A DNA stretch of 64,000 bases from Bemisia tabaci (Eukaryota > Arthropoda > Insecta > Hemiptera > Aleyrodidae). A program made the translations under genes and the position numbers. The stretch covers positions 27,603,372 through 27,667,371 of the forward strand of contig NC_092797.1 in NCBI RefSeq assembly GCF_918797505.1, given 5' to 3'. Every line of letters begins with the position of its first letter. The stretch's first letter is position 1. Shown piece after piece: positions 1 through 11,602 of this stretch. The notes below the pieces were generated by a model. That model did not search any database, had not been told where the DNA came from, and worked only from the letters and a program-made list of their open reading frames with translations.

Positions 1-14
1 AAGAACTAACTAAC

Positions 15-154
15 CGCTTTTGGCCGTTTGATGAATTAACTTTGCATCTCCAACTCCGGAATCCTCCGTGACAGTGTGACAATCATCTGTAGCATCAATC
101 TGATTCTTCAAGTTTCGGACTTTATCTTGATATTTTTCTAGTTCAACATTTAAC
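15..154 (-). CDS. CEP89-like gene, exon 6 (last in window)
   Basis: Acceptor ATTACAG at 157-155, coding from RLNVELEKYQDK into an acidic tail segment. A GTTAGT donor at 14-9 ends it in phase 1. Reading through the donor reaches a TAG only two codons later; because the family is much longer than 282 residues, splicing to an exon beyond the window is preferred. Confidence 0.7.
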
Positions 155-3100
155 CTGTAATATTTATTTAAATAAATCAATTCTACAGCGTACCAAGAAT
201 ATTCCAAAGAGCCCAGAAAAATACGTACCTACATATTTTTCTTGACAAGCTCTAGGCTGGATAGTGCAGCAATAAAATGTGTATCATTGTGTGTGAGGCA
301 CAAAAAAGAGATGATACTGTTTGAGGAAAATTTTTCTTTCATGTGCAGGAATTGACCCCCTGTCAGGAGAATATACAAACAGGTAACTGAATCTGTAAAA
401 GGGGATCTCATCTTCAGCAGGAAAATTTTGCGGAACTTTTTACAAACACTTAAACATTGTTTTTCTACAGCCTAAGAATATTTTTCTTTGAACTTCAGGG
501 CTAATAACTCCTTCAATTTCTGAGACATTTAGAGTCAAAAGCTTGTTCTAAATTTTCCAGATTTTCTTCCTGCACACATTGGCAAGAAGTCACGGCAAAT
601 TTTCTCCAGGAACTTCTAGAAGATCAAATCCCATTTCATAGATTTGGCCACGAATACAGATCATTTTCCTGAATTTGTCCCCCTACCAAAAAAGTGCAAA
701 AACTCCTTTTTTTCTGTAGGAAATTTTTGCAGGAAACACTTTAGCTTTTCATAGTTTGGTTCATGTTGATTCCCTACCATTAAAAAACGCACCTCAAGTA
801 GTTGAATAAGAAGTAGGACAAATGCAATAAGGAATAAGGAACAGTATGCATCAATTACATTTGAAAATGAGAATGCAACAAACATGAAAGAAGTTAGCAG
901 AGTCTGTAGGCAAGTTTAGTCTAAGGATCTTGATAAATGATTGAGAAAATGCAATGAAAGAATTAAAATAGGTAAAATATGTAGGTATCAACATATAATG
1001 GGCGACTAGGCAAGGTAAGTAGGTCTTGAAGCACTATGTAGTATGTTTCCACTTTAAAATTTCACGAAGGAAACGGATCTCACAACAGTAAATCTAGAAA
1101 TCAACTCCTAAACAAGATAAAGGTGTTTACAATAAACATTGGTAAAATGGTAAAAATACAAATGACCTCATTCATGGAATCAAAATTCAATTTAATTTAA
1201 GTTAAAATACTTCTTAATATCTCGTTCGGAAGTTGATTTTCGAATAGTTTTTGAAGGAAGATTTTGAATAGGTAACTCGTGACGTTTTCTTCTCATACAG
1301 ACCTTTTCTATTCGCCCATTGCAGAACACTGTGCCAGAATGGAGAAATGACAGAAACAAACAACTCATTCTTTCGTGCTGTAGGTGTGTCTAAGGTCTAC
1401 TTATACTAATGAGTGAGTGTGCATGAGACTCAAAGGTCAAATATTTTTCGAAAAAACTTGAGGATCTTTCAACCTCTCACTTTTTGAAAAGATCCTAATG
1501 ACTCACCGATACACCAAGTTCTTCAAAATAAAAACATCCTGTTTTAATTCATCAATTTTCTTTTTTTGTGATTCAGAGGTCTGAGAATAACTCTCATTAG
1601 CCTTTAGAAGTTCAGAAATTTGCTTCTCTAAATTTGCTCTTACATTATTGGACTCCTCTAAGCGACGTTTTAATGATGTACACTCGTCAGGAGGCCCTTG
1701 CTGAGTTTCTGTAAAGATTAATGAAACCATTGTACTAAAAATTCCTAGGAATGAGCCGGGTAAAATTAATACCCTAAATGAGTAAGGAAAGAATCTTTTG
1801 ACTCATTACATACATGATTGACCCAAGCGAATACTTTTAAGTGAAGATATACATCTTTGATGCCTTGATGTTTTGCGGGAAAACCATACAACTCTCATTT
1901 GATTTTTTTTATCTTTATTTTTCTAAATTGTAACTTATCTCTTTATCCAAAAAGACAGGAAGTAATAGTCCCCTGTCAAAAGTGACCTTTCTATATTTTA
2001 ATTGAACCATGATTTTTAATCAAGATGTTTTCTTTTTCTTCTACTGAAAAGACACTGTAGTTACCTGGAGTAGTTTGTTGTTGAAGTGTTTCATTCTCTT
2101 CTTTCAATCTCTTTATTTCATTCATCAGCCAGTGCCGACTAGGTTTGTGATGGTGACCATGACAATTGCTCTTTACCTCAAGGAGCGATTGGTCAAATGA
2201 GAATCGCCTCAGAGGATTTTTACCATGAGTCTGAAAAATATTTCAAAAGCACCAAATCACTGAAAGGGTCAAACTGTGTGATTTTTCAATAAAAGCCCTT
2301 TTGATCCAAATTTTTTGTTAAAATGTACTTCAGTAAAATTTGAATAGATCAATATACTCTCAACATTTTCCAAAAGTAAGTTTAATGTATTACAGAGCAA
2401 ATCCGGCACAAAACAGTTTTTTAGGATTTCAGCAAAGAAATTTCTCAAATTGTCAGTTGTTTTTTAAAGGGAAAAAAGGGGAAGGGGAATCTATTCTACT
2501 AACTTCTAAAGAAACTAAAATATTTGGCAGGACCATTACCCACCCATAGTGAAATGCACAGAGAATTTAGGTGAAACTACCTGAAACTTTCTTCTCATTG
2601 GTTTAGGTGGCATGGTGGCAGACAAGGCCTCGGAGGCCAGTCTTTGAGTCGGAAGCTCTGAGGACTGCATGAATGCTTTCAGTCCGAATCCATCATTTCT
2701 AAACAGAAGAAAGGGTCAAATTATAAAACAACATAAAAAGGAAGAAAGGAAAAAACGAAGAAGAAAAAACCAGTTATTAGTATTCTTTTTTGCGTATACT
2801 TAAGATGGTTCTCTTTAAGAAAAGGAGAGGAAAATTAAACACTGCGATTGAGTTATGTACTTAATTTCTTGTTTTGCCAAATACAGGACAAGATTTTTCT
2901 AAAATCTCCAATGAAATCCAATCCTGTGTAAGTAAATGATGGCTGACTTCATTTGTGTTTATTAGTTCTTGATTTTGAGACTTAATTTTAGTACCTTCCT
3001 GGCTATTTTATTATTGTTAGTGTCTTTATGAACTTTTACAAGTATTATTTGATCAGAATTTTTATGAAAATAGGTATGAGAAGATAGAATTATGAGCACA

Positions 3101-4003
3101 AATTAGGGTCAACAATTCGGAGTAAGAGTTTAAATGCACAGCTCAGAAGTAATCATTTCAGTAGTGTGAATAGCTGTAGGTGTGGAGGAAAAAAAACACA
3201 AGTCACATTTTCAACAATCAAGTTAATCAAGAAGTATTCTGAAGTGAGAGAATGAAAGTTGAAAACAGCAATTTTGAGCAGGAAAGCATTTTGAGCCCTG
3301 CAGTATCGATCTATGCTGATCTTCAAATTGTAAACTTGCACTTTCTTTGTTTCATACTTGAAGGCATCTCTTTCCATGAAGGGATCGTCACTCGAGTTTG
3401 ATGATTTTCTAGTAGAATGGTTGACTACAACCTGCATCACTATAAGAGGTGCTGAGTCAGTGAGCTGAAGGATGTTGTTAAAAGGTTTAATACCTCTGAC
3501 TGTGCTTCAGCATTTGAATGAGCAAGTGAACTTAGCCCCTTTCAGGTAACTTTGCCTCTTTCGCTGTTTTCACAGGATGGGGACTTTCCTATTCCGCACA
3601 TGCAGTGAAAGAGATAAAGCTATCTGAACCACTTTTCAAGCCTTGAGCAATGGACCAATTGTAAGATAGTTACCAATTTTCCCCCGAGCCACCATAGAAA
3701 AACTTTGGCATTCAACAGAAGTGTATTCCCTTTAAGAGGTGACAAGATCTTGAAACGATCTTGAACAAAAGATAATACAGTACAACATAGAGTTATAAAT
3801 AAAAGATGAATGACTAATTGTTGACCTACCAAAAGAACTACCATAAAATTTGTCCTTCACTCACAGTCTGACGGTCTGATGGTAAGAAAATAGGGCGAAA
3901 CGCGGAAAATTTTGGTACAACTCGTACAAGACACGACGAACGCCGTATCAAAAAATCGAATTGTCAACACGCGAAACAACAACACAAAAAGACGATCATT
4001 CAT
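15..4003 (-). CDS. CEP89-like coiled-coil protein, 5' part of gene (partial)
   Basis: Minus-strand split gene read from six pieces: 4003-3865 (tentative exon 1), 3439-3358, 2698-2581, 2230-2065, 1708-1507 and 154-15. All junctions are GT-AG and the reading phase is kept through every join, giving about 282 residues with no stop. The N-terminal third is polar and Ser-rich; from about the middle the protein is a Lys/Glu-rich coiled coil. The last two exons join to give YRLNVELEKYQDKVR, which closely resembles the RLNVELSRYQTKFR stretch of vertebrate CEP89. In that family the protein sits at centriole distal appendages and acts in ciliogenesis; the fly homologue has also been linked to mitochondrial complex IV. 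The window stops in the middle of the gene: the last exon ends at a GTTAGT donor, and vertebrate CEP89 is about 780 residues. Exon structure is well supported; the family name rests on one remembered motif and the coiled-coil layout. Confidence 0.68.
1507..1708 (-). CDS. CEP89-like gene, exon 5 (coiled coil)
   Basis: 202 bases between acceptor TTTACAG and a strong GTGAGT donor (1506-1501). The peptide is a continuous coiled coil rich in Lys, Glu, Gln and Leu, ending ILKNLVY. The split Arg codon at the donor joins exactly to the next exon. Confidence 0.75.
2065..2230 (-). CDS. CEP89-like gene, exon 4
   Basis: Acceptor ATTTTTCAG and donor GTAACT flank 166 bases. The peptide begins with a basic, His-containing stretch and ends in the first coiled-coil heptads (MNEIKRLKEENETLQQQ). 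It joins exon 5 through a split Glu codon. Confidence 0.72.
2581..2698 (-). CDS. CEP89-like gene, exon 3
   Basis: Acceptor TTCTGTTTAG and donor GTAGTTTC flank 118 bases coding for 39 codons. The peptide ends in a basic run (PPKPMRRKFQ). The phase matches on both sides. Confidence 0.7.
3358..3439 (-). CDS. CEP89-like gene, exon 2
   Basis: Exon between a TATAG acceptor and a GTATGA donor at 3357-3352. It encodes a Ser-rich segment (STRKSSNSSDDPFMERDAF). An alternative acceptor (GCAG) at 3434-3432 would shorten it by 8 bases and break the phase with the proposed exon 1. Joining to exon 3 completes a Lys codon. Confidence 0.6.
3865..4003 (-). CDS. CEP89-like gene, tentative first coding exon
   Basis: An open frame of 46 codons runs from an ATG at 4003-4001 to a GTGAGT donor at 3864-3859 and ends in phase 1. 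This matches the phase of the acceptor at 3441-3440 (TATAG). The peptide is hydrophobic (MNDRLFVLLFRVL at its start) and does not look like known CEP89 N termini, so this exon could instead be 5' leader with translation starting at the in-frame ATG at 3436-3434. Confidence 0.35.
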
Positions 4004-4373
4004 TGGTCTCTTGTCACGCAATGTTTACTGCGCAATGAACGCTTTCCGGCTACTGCGCACATTTTAGAGTGTCCCTCTCCTCTCCTCCCTGTCCAAAGTT
4101 GAACTAAGTTCCGAGTTTTTTATGGTTAATTTTCTAGGTTAGCTTGAAAGTTTTTATGTAAGTAGGCATTTGTGACTTATTTTTATTACTGCGGAAGGTC
4201 GTAATTTCAAGTGCAGTTACCGATGAATTATCGATACAATTTGTGCGTGGAGTGTTAAATACTGATAACCAATCCCACTTTCGTTGTTATTGTCGATATA
4301 TTTTTATCCCAAAAACTATGGTGTGCTTCAATGGTAGTGTTCTTTACATTAGGTTGCTGGACTATTTTACCTC
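4004..4373. promoter_or_regulatory. bidirectional promoter region with DRE and TGCGCA sites
   Basis: This is the gap between the CEP89-like gene (minus) and the 5' leader of the zinc-finger gene (plus). It holds two TGCGCA half-sites 25 bases apart (4029-4034, 4054-4059), resembling NRF-1/Ewg-type elements, and a perfect TATCGATA box at 4229-4236, the site bound by DREF in flies. A CCTC-GTAAGTG donor at 4373/4374 probably ends a noncoding first exon of the zinc-finger gene. The start sites themselves are not determined. Confidence 0.5.
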
Positions 4374-4803
4374 GTAAGTGAAGCCATATTTTCATTCCTG
4401 GAGATGCTTTCCATAGGGATATTTATTAGAGTTTGCACGTTCACACGAATCCAAACTAAGTTTGACTCCTGTCTGCGGTAACTTACATACTCCGGAAAAT
4501 GCGTGAGATTTTTTCGACTCGGTTCCCTTAAATTGGATCAGATTCCTTCGTATGGGGCTACCTATTCAAACCTGGGCAATGCATGTCCTTGCATAATGCT
4601 AATCTCTCCTTCACATTTGCTGCAATGGCTATCAAAGTGTTGTACACTGCCTTACTCCGAATTTGGTTGTCTTGTATCAATGGTGTGAATCGTCTGGATT
4701 ATATGCGCTTTAACCTTCAAGGAGGATTTGAGAAGTGACTCCTCTAATCTTTCTTAAGTCACAGCAGAACGTTTATGTGACTGCTAGATAAGAAGACCTG
4801 AGC

Positions 4804-5056
4804 ACTGCCATGCTTAGGAAGAATGCTGTATGAACATTCGATAGTTGCTAAATTAATTCTGCGAAAACAATTAATTTTGAAGAAGGTTATGAATATTTTT
4901 CCATGAAATTTTTGGACTTTCACATCAAATTATGAGTAAACTTTTCTGTAAAATCGGATGTGAGATATGCATAAATTTTTCTGAAAATTTGTGATTTTTT
5001 TAAGGAAATTTGGCAACGCCTGATGGCTCATACAGCGTTTTTCCGTAGCACGGCAG
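4804..5056. mobile_element. MITE family A, copy 1
   Basis: About 250 bp with imperfect terminal inverted repeats: CTGCCATGCTTAGGAAGAAT at the left and CGTAGCACGGCAG at the right. The family consensus ends are TGCCGTGCTAAGGAAAAACG and its complement. The interior has the family's AT-rich arms (TTTGGCAAC near the right end). It lies in the proposed first intron of the zinc-finger gene. Confidence 0.75.
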
Positions 5057-6526
5057 AGTATTAAAGTATACAAACGGACTCATCATATGCCAGCATGAAA
5101 ATCAACCCCGCCTTGCAGCATTTTCAGCCAATTAGAATGAATCAAGAAGCTAACAAATGCATTTAGGTGGCAATTGTGACAAGGGCCTGGGCGATTATAA
5201 TTTTTCATGCATGAAGTCAGCAGAAAATACACGAGGTAGATTGGGAGACTCAGGCATGTAAATCAGCAAAAACGAATCACGACAACCCTAGCAACTAATA
5301 CATCTCTTGCACCAAAGAATGAAAGAATTATAGAATTGCTCGGCATCAAAGTTTTAATGCTCAGAATTAATTTTGAGAAGTACTTTAATAGTTAAAGATT
5401 GAGGAGGGACCCAATGAAGGAAAATGAAAGTAACTAGTCTACCCACATAAGACTATGTCCTCAGTGTAACACTGAATAGGTAATGCTACTGCAAATCCAA
5501 AAGTTGCCAGTGTAGCATCTAAAGTTGCTAATTTGACATTGGAAGTTACTAATGTAGGTAACATTAAAAGTTGCTATTGAAAAATTATTTTGGCACCAGA
5601 GCATGGGGTTGTCAGATATTGTAGTTCTACCAATGAGCATTTTGATAACTAAACAATACAACGTCATGTTTCTTTTGTGGTTTTGTGCTACTGTGGTACA
5701 GCTGGTTTGAAATAATGATTTCAATGAACGAAGTACATTATCTGCTTATGTTTGCTTTATTCTGTTTTAATATTAATGAAAGTGTGAAACTATTTTTCAG
5801 ATTTCGGACAGCTTAAAGTTTTGTGTTAGCTCAAGATTGCTTGACTCCTCTCGTACTTGCAGTTGTCTCGTCTGTGAAGCACAAAATCATCGCATCAATT
5901 CATCTTGGTATGATGAGAAAAGACCTTTTTAATCATTGTTCTTATGGAAGAATGCTGCATTCTCTTTGGAATGTTACAAAATTACTTTCATTTGTTTCCT
6001 TCTTTTTTCTAAGGAGAAGATACTATCAATCATAGAAGTCTGCATTAACAAATCACAAAGAAAAAAAAAGAAAAAATTCATACAGAGCATGTTATAATTA
6101 GGTGAAGGCTGTGTACTCCTCAATGCTGAGTCCAAAATTGAACAATGTCATTTTTCTTCATTACCCACAAATACCCTGGAAGATCCAGGGTTTTTTTCAA
6201 AAAATAATAACCAGGACTTTTAGGGAAAATTTGATTTTCCTGATAACTGATGCATGACAAAATCAAAAATAATTTTCGAAATCCGCTGCCAAAAATAGAA
6301 GCCCGAAATATCTATGTCTTGCCGAAAAATGTTCCTCACTGTCCCTAACAACATTCTCCAGATAAATGGTATGATTCTCCTGTCTACCACCTTATGAAAT
6401 TTATTTGATTGTAGAATCTGATTGGATATGGAACAGTTTTTCTCAGGTATGTGACGGACCTAGTCGGTGATTCCACCAATTTTCTCCTCCTTTCTCTCCT
6501 TTGTTTTTTTTTTTTTTTTTTTTTAG

Positions 6527-6607
6527 ATGTTGCTTTTAATATTTCACGCTCAAGTGTATAATAATATTTTTTTTCTGTTTGATCCATTCCAAGATACCAA
6601 CATTTGA
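6527..6607 (+). other. candidate upstream ORF of the zinc-finger gene
   Basis: A 19-T polypyrimidine tract followed by TTTAG gives a strong acceptor at 6526, which would start the second leader exon exactly on an ATG. This ATG opens 26 codons that stop at 6605-6607, before the main start at 6626. If the upstream exon ends in CCTC the start context is weak (C at -3), so leaky scanning to the main start would be expected. Confidence 0.4.
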
Positions 6608-6625
6608 TTCAAGCACAAACTAACA

Positions 6626-6892
6626 ATGGAAACTATCGATCCAAACCAGAACGGAATCATTGTTGTTGAAAATTCAACAGGAGAAGAGCTTAATGTCCTA
6701 ACGATGAGTGAATTACAGCCAGTCGCTAGAACGGTTGTCATTGAAACCACTAATGTGGCTGAAGAAACCCCAAACCATCGAATCATTAAGCTTGAAAGAA
6801 CTGATAAAGAATGCCAGACTGATCCTGATTTATATTTGAACATGATGGCGAAGAAGATGGATATTGCAATGCGAAATCCTTCTTTAGAGCAG
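6626..6892 (+). CDS. zinc-finger gene, coding exon 1
   Basis: 89 codons ending SLEQ at a GTAAAG donor (6893). The peptide is acidic with no fingers and contains a KECQTDPDLYL segment near its end. The antisense frame is also open here but has no gene-like features. Confidence 0.85.
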
Positions 6893-8700
6893 GTAAAGTA
6901 ATCCATCCCTATACTTCTTCTCTGAGGATCCAAGAAAATTCATTTAAGAAGAGTCTAAGTTTCCCATTACAATGCATTATTTAAGTATGTAGGATTTTCT
7001 TTGTCAACAGTTTTAATAAGAGTTTCATTTTCATGCGGATATTCAGGGTTTGATCCCCTGCAGGTGTGGTGATTTTTTCTCATTCAGCAGTCACGTTCCC
7101 TTCGTGCCCTCCACTACTTCTTTAGAGACTTTAAAAATACAGTGACTGAGTTATTAAAACTGTAGTCAGTGCAATCAAATGGTACCTGGTGTTTCAAATA
7201 GAACATTTTGATCTCACTCTGTAGACAAAAATTATAGGAGTGCTGGACTCAAGTCTGCTTTTCAGCTCTGAAATATGTTTGCAACTGTTTCATTACCATC
7301 TGTTGGCTGAATTGCGCATAAAATCATGCAAGTGACATTGATGAAAGCAAGACGCAAAATAAAACCAAAGATATTTTTGCAAGCTGAAGATGGAAATCTC
7401 TTGGTGGCACTTTTTGCCATTTAGGTATATTTATATGTTCTTCAATGATGCAACATTAAATTTTTTGACTCCTCACCCCTCATAGTGCTTTGATGATGTA
7501 GGCCCCTATCTTTTAACGTGTGAAGACAAAATGGCGTAAAGCTCTCCCTGATCCCCCGCCTTCTTCAAGAGAAACGTATTTAATGCATTTTTAAAGTGCC
7601 TTTTTTAATTGCGTAAAATGTGGAAGCTACTGTTTTAACTACATTATTTTTTCTGTGTATTCAAAGTCAATTCATTTGACTGGGGTCCTTGAAAATTTGA
7701 TAAATATGATTATCTAATGTCAATCAGAGGCAGACAGTTTTGCAAATATGATTTTGAGAGAAGTGCAACTGATTCATTGCATTTAGTAGCCGAGTCTGTC
7801 AAAAAATTGAAGCCCCGATTTTTTTGGTAATTGTGAAATAATTATAATTTTCATTCAATGTGGTATATTTGTAACTAATCTGATCTATATTTTCTTTTCA
7901 CTTAGGGAGGCCCTATGAACGGGAAGAATAATGAGACCTACAACTATGCATTGTGGAATGCAGCTCAACAGCACTATAATCAACAGTTGAACAAGAGGTT
8001 TGCGTGCACTCTTTGTGATAAAACATTCACGCAACAAGGGAATTTGAAGACCCACATGATGTCTCATTATTGTGAGAGAAATTTCAGTTGTCCATACTGC
8101 GAAAAAACTTTTGTGCAGAAAGGCAACTTAAAAACGCACATCATGCTCCACACGAAAGAAAAAGTGCATGCCTGTCAATTTTGCGACAAAGTATTTGTTC
8201 AAAAAGGTAATCTACAAAGCCACATCCTCACTCATACGAAAGAGAAAAAATTTCACTGTTTAATCTGTACCAAGTCATTCACGCAGAAAGGTAATTTGAA
8301 AACTCATTTTCAAATTCACACTGGTGTGAAAAGGTTTCAGTGCCCCTATTGTGAAAAAGCTTTCAGCCAAAAGGGTAATTTGAAAACCCATGTTGCCAGG
8401 CACACTGGTGAGAAAAAATTTCAGTGTCCGATTTGTGATAAAATGTTTGTACAGAAAAATAATTTAGATAAACATATGATGAACCATTCAATTCACAAAA
8501 ATATTGATGAGCAGTTCAATAGGAGTTGGCAGCAGCCACCTCTGCCCCACCAGCCCCCACAGCACCCCCAGCCCCTCATAGTGGTTAGCCAACCAAATCC
8601 AATGGAAATTCCCAAATCTGAGCCTACAAGTGTAGACACGTTTTACAGTTATGTTGGTAAATTATACAACCCTAATCCACAAATACACATGGGTAATTAA
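6626..8700 (+). CDS. six-finger C2H2 zinc-finger protein
   Basis: Two coding exons, 6626-6892 and 7906-8700, joined by a GTAAAG...CTTAG intron in phase 0, give 353 residues. The start ATG has a strong context (ACAATGG). Residues 1-89 are acidic and finger-free. Residues 121-283 are six tandem C2H2 fingers with exact 28-residue spacing and TGEKK/TKEKK-type linkers. The tail (284-353) is Gln-, Pro- and His-rich and ends in a Tyr-containing segment. All six fingers carry Gln at helix -1 and Asn at +3, so the array should prefer repeated A-rich triplets. This is a likely nuclear DNA-binding regulator. It has no KRAB, BTB or ZAD domain, and I do not recognise a specific orthologue. A polyadenylation signal AATAAA lies at 8726-8731, giving a short 3' UTR. 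Confidence 0.9.
7906..8700 (+). CDS. zinc-finger gene, coding exon 2 with all six fingers
   Basis: The acceptor TTTTCACTTAG ends at 7905 and the exon opens in phase 0 with Gly-Gly-Pro-Met. All six fingers are in this single exon, a common arrangement for C2H2 genes. The stop TAA is at 8698-8700. Confidence 0.92.
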   Translation, partial: GGPMNGKNNETYNYALWNAAQQHYNQQLNKRFACTLCDKTFTQQGNLKTHMMSHYCERNFSCPYCEKTFVQKGNLKTHIMLHTKEKVHACQFCDKVFVQKGNLQSHILTHTKEKKFHCLICTKSFTQKGNLKTHFQIHTGVKRFQCPYCEKAFSQKGNLKTHVARHTGEKKFQCPICDKMFVQKNNLDKHMMNHSIHKNIDEQFNRSWQQPPLPHQPPQHPQPLIVVSQPNPMEIPKSEPTSVDTFYSYVGKLYNPNPQIHMGN

Positions 8701-8725
8701 CCATTTGAACTAAGTTTCTTCAAGA

Positions 8726-8731
8726 AATAAA
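8726..8731 (+). terminator. polyadenylation signal of the zinc-finger gene
   Basis: AATAAA 26 bases after the stop codon. The next several hundred bases are T-rich and could include further, more distal sites. Confidence 0.6.
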
Positions 8732-11460
8732 ATTTGTTATCCCTCTTGGTTTTTATAACTGTGATAAGTTAGTGTGGTTATGTAAAAGTATGATTCTTAT
8801 TTCATCTCCTTTAGCTTTCTATTCGAGCATTTTTCGGTCTTTGTATCTAGTTTTCATTGTTCTTTCTTTCTTTCTCAGAATGTTATCTAATTCTAATTTG
8901 TATTGTGTATCCTGACCCTCACATGTGTAATTTGTATTTTTGTTATGTCAACAAAGCATTTGTGTTAACTGGTGAAAGTATCCTAAAATTCCCTCACTTT
9001 CACTTCCTTGATGAAAAATATGAAGCTAAAATAATTTTCTACTGATAAAATGAGGATGAGATTGACCTTCAGATCGTTCTTTAAAATTTCACCTTTGTAA
9101 TTCAATTCTATTACCTGAAATTATCCCTTTTTTATTGTTGCACCATTTTTCTGTTCAATCTGATTCTGGTTTGGCTATAAAATCAAGTAAGACTTACCTA
9201 TGTTTTGACTGTGAGCAATAGACAAATTCATGTATCTCAATTTTGAAGAAAAAGAAAATTTTCAGCATTTATAAAAAGAAATATTTGCCAAATTCAGTCT
9301 TACTATTATCTGGATTTAAACTGTTATTAGTCATTAATATGATATTATTTTTAGAACCATTATGTGCAGTCTTATCAAGTTTTTTTCTTACTGATAATCT
9401 CAAATGCAATTGTCTTTTTTTTTTAAAACGAAATCGGCAAGTCAGATTAAAGTCATGAAGAAGCACTATTTATTCAACTCAATGACTTGTGGCAATCAGT
9501 TCTAAGCTCTAAAATGATTAGCAACAATATTCAAAACATCTTTCCCAATAACAAATAATGTTTAATTACACTGAAATAATAGTGTTTTAACAATTTCCAC
9601 GGTGCCAGATTTTGTTTTCATGCCAAGTTATGTCACAGATTAAAATTCTCTGTAAATTCAGTTCCTCAGGTTTTCCAATAACTTTTGCTTCTTTGTCATC
9701 ATTAGTTTAATGTTTGTATTCTTTTTAAGTTTACAACACTCTTCAAATAGAACATTTTAGCTTTAACTTTAATGTTTATTTTATTTTATTTTTTTTTACT
9801 ATTTTTTTAAATTTGCAATTTACAAGAAGTAATCTTTTAATGTCAACATCATAAAACTCTGGTTTATGAGGTGTTGTTGCTCAAATTTTCTCATATTTGA
9901 TCATTTTTCTTTAATTTTTAAAATCAATACAAACAAGTTGAAAACTTGTTACAAAATTTAATGGCTAACTCTTCTACAAACATTTTGTACAATTTTGTTT
10001 TGTTTTATTTGTTGAAAGGTCCATGAAAACTTGTGTCATCCCTCTAAGCACTACCGTTAAGTGTACTTCATGAGGCTTATACGGCCTGAAAAAGTCACAC
10101 AGAACTAAACATCTTGGCCCAGTTACAATACAAGTTTGTTTAGTTTACTCAGCAGTGGGAAGCAGGAGGTTATCTCAGATATTTTCTTCAAAAATATCTG
10201 TGATTGAAGCATTTAATTTCATTATTTAAAATTACTTTTTCAGTTGATCCTCCCAAAGTCCTTGCATGGAATAAACTGTAACCTGTGACATGTTTCAATT
10301 ATGTATCGCACATTTATGTAATTAGCCATCCCCTGTTGTAGCATGTACAACTTAATTTATACATTTTGCGTGTCAAATCAGCCTTTATGGCTCAAATGAA
10401 CCTCATAATTTATATTTTTCAGCATACTTCCTGTCTTGTAAATAATTTCCTTAGTTGCAATTGAAGTAGACAGTTATGTATTTTTCTTCTATTTTTTGTT
10501 AAAGACACTGTGAGTTAAAATAATTTGAGAACCAAGAAGCTCTCTCGTTTACCATTATGCACATAAATTTATTTTGATACTGTTATTTTGCAGGGCCAAA
10601 GCTATACTGTCACTGTATCAATGTCAATAGTCGCTAAAATATGTGTTTTGCTGATTAATTTTCTACCACCATCAACACATTGTGCTGTCGATATTTTTTC
10701 CAACATGTAGGTACTGTTGATCAGGAAATGAAACTTTATCTTTGAAATATAAGTATGTCGTCCTCTTAAACTTGAGTTTTGTTTTTAAATTTCTCTCGCT
10801 TTTTCAGAACCTTAAGGAGTGTCAGCAATTTAATAAGTTCAACCTTTTTTTTGTAATAAATGAAAACTTTTGGAAGGAGAAACGACTTTAAGGACTGAAT
10901 TTTGAATTTATTCCTAAGGCCCCCTCAATGTTATGCAGAAAATCTATGTAGGTATTAAAAAAATGAAGCGATCTCTTATACCAGTGAGATTTGGATATCT
11001 ATTAGGCCTGTTCTTACGAAAAATTTTCTCAACTGTAACGATACATCTCAAGATTTAATTCCATATTTTTTTTAAATAAAAAAGGTTTCGTTTACATACC
11101 TACAAGGGCTGCGTCCGGTTTTCTCTTTGTTGCTCCCGCGGTCATTCACTCCCGCCGCCGCTCCTATCGAAGTAGTAAAAATTTCTCGGGTCAGCCCCCA
11201 ATATTTTTAAGGTCTCATGAAATCCACTTGCGGCCTTAATAAGAGGTTCAAATCAACCGATCCTTTTTCACAGGGAGGGATTCCTCAAAGCCGTGCAAAA
11301 ATTTTGTGAATATGTAGTGAGGGTTGCTTGAAAAACCACAAATACTTGTATATGAAGAAAAAAATCTTGAGGGGAAGCATTTACTTGATTTTTGCCTTGG
11401 ATTCTATGTATGCGAGAATTTTAAGCCGGCCTTCCCTTAAGTTTGCACCAAAAATTGTGT
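8732..11460. other. AT-rich intergenic stretch, no gene seen
   Basis: About 2.7 kb of T- and A-rich sequence with scattered AATAAA motifs (for example near 10853 and 11074). Open frames are short and lack splice or domain support. It may contain alternative 3' ends of the zinc-finger transcript. Confidence 0.6.
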
Positions 11461-11465
11461 GTGTA

Positions 11466-11602
11466 AATGCGGTCGAATGCATCGAACACTATGGAATTAT
11501 TTTAATTCCTGGATGTAACTATTCGAGCCCCATGGATGTCCATGCTGCATACTCACGAAAGTGAAGGCGTCTTGGCTGTCCGGGCACTCACCACTTAGCC
11601 CG
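11466..11602 (+). repeat. dispersed repeat I, copy 1
   Basis: This segment, with the landmarks ATTCCTGGATG, TATTCGAGCCCCATGGATGT and GAAGGCGTCTTG, recurs in diverged form at 20695-20820. No terminal inverted repeats were found. It may be a piece of a retroelement or SINE. Confidence 0.6.

Noticed and set aside
6550..6933. 127-codon open frame on the minus strand opposite zinc-finger coding exon 1
   Set aside because: It mirrors a real exon, has no domain or splice support, and extends past the exon only by chance.
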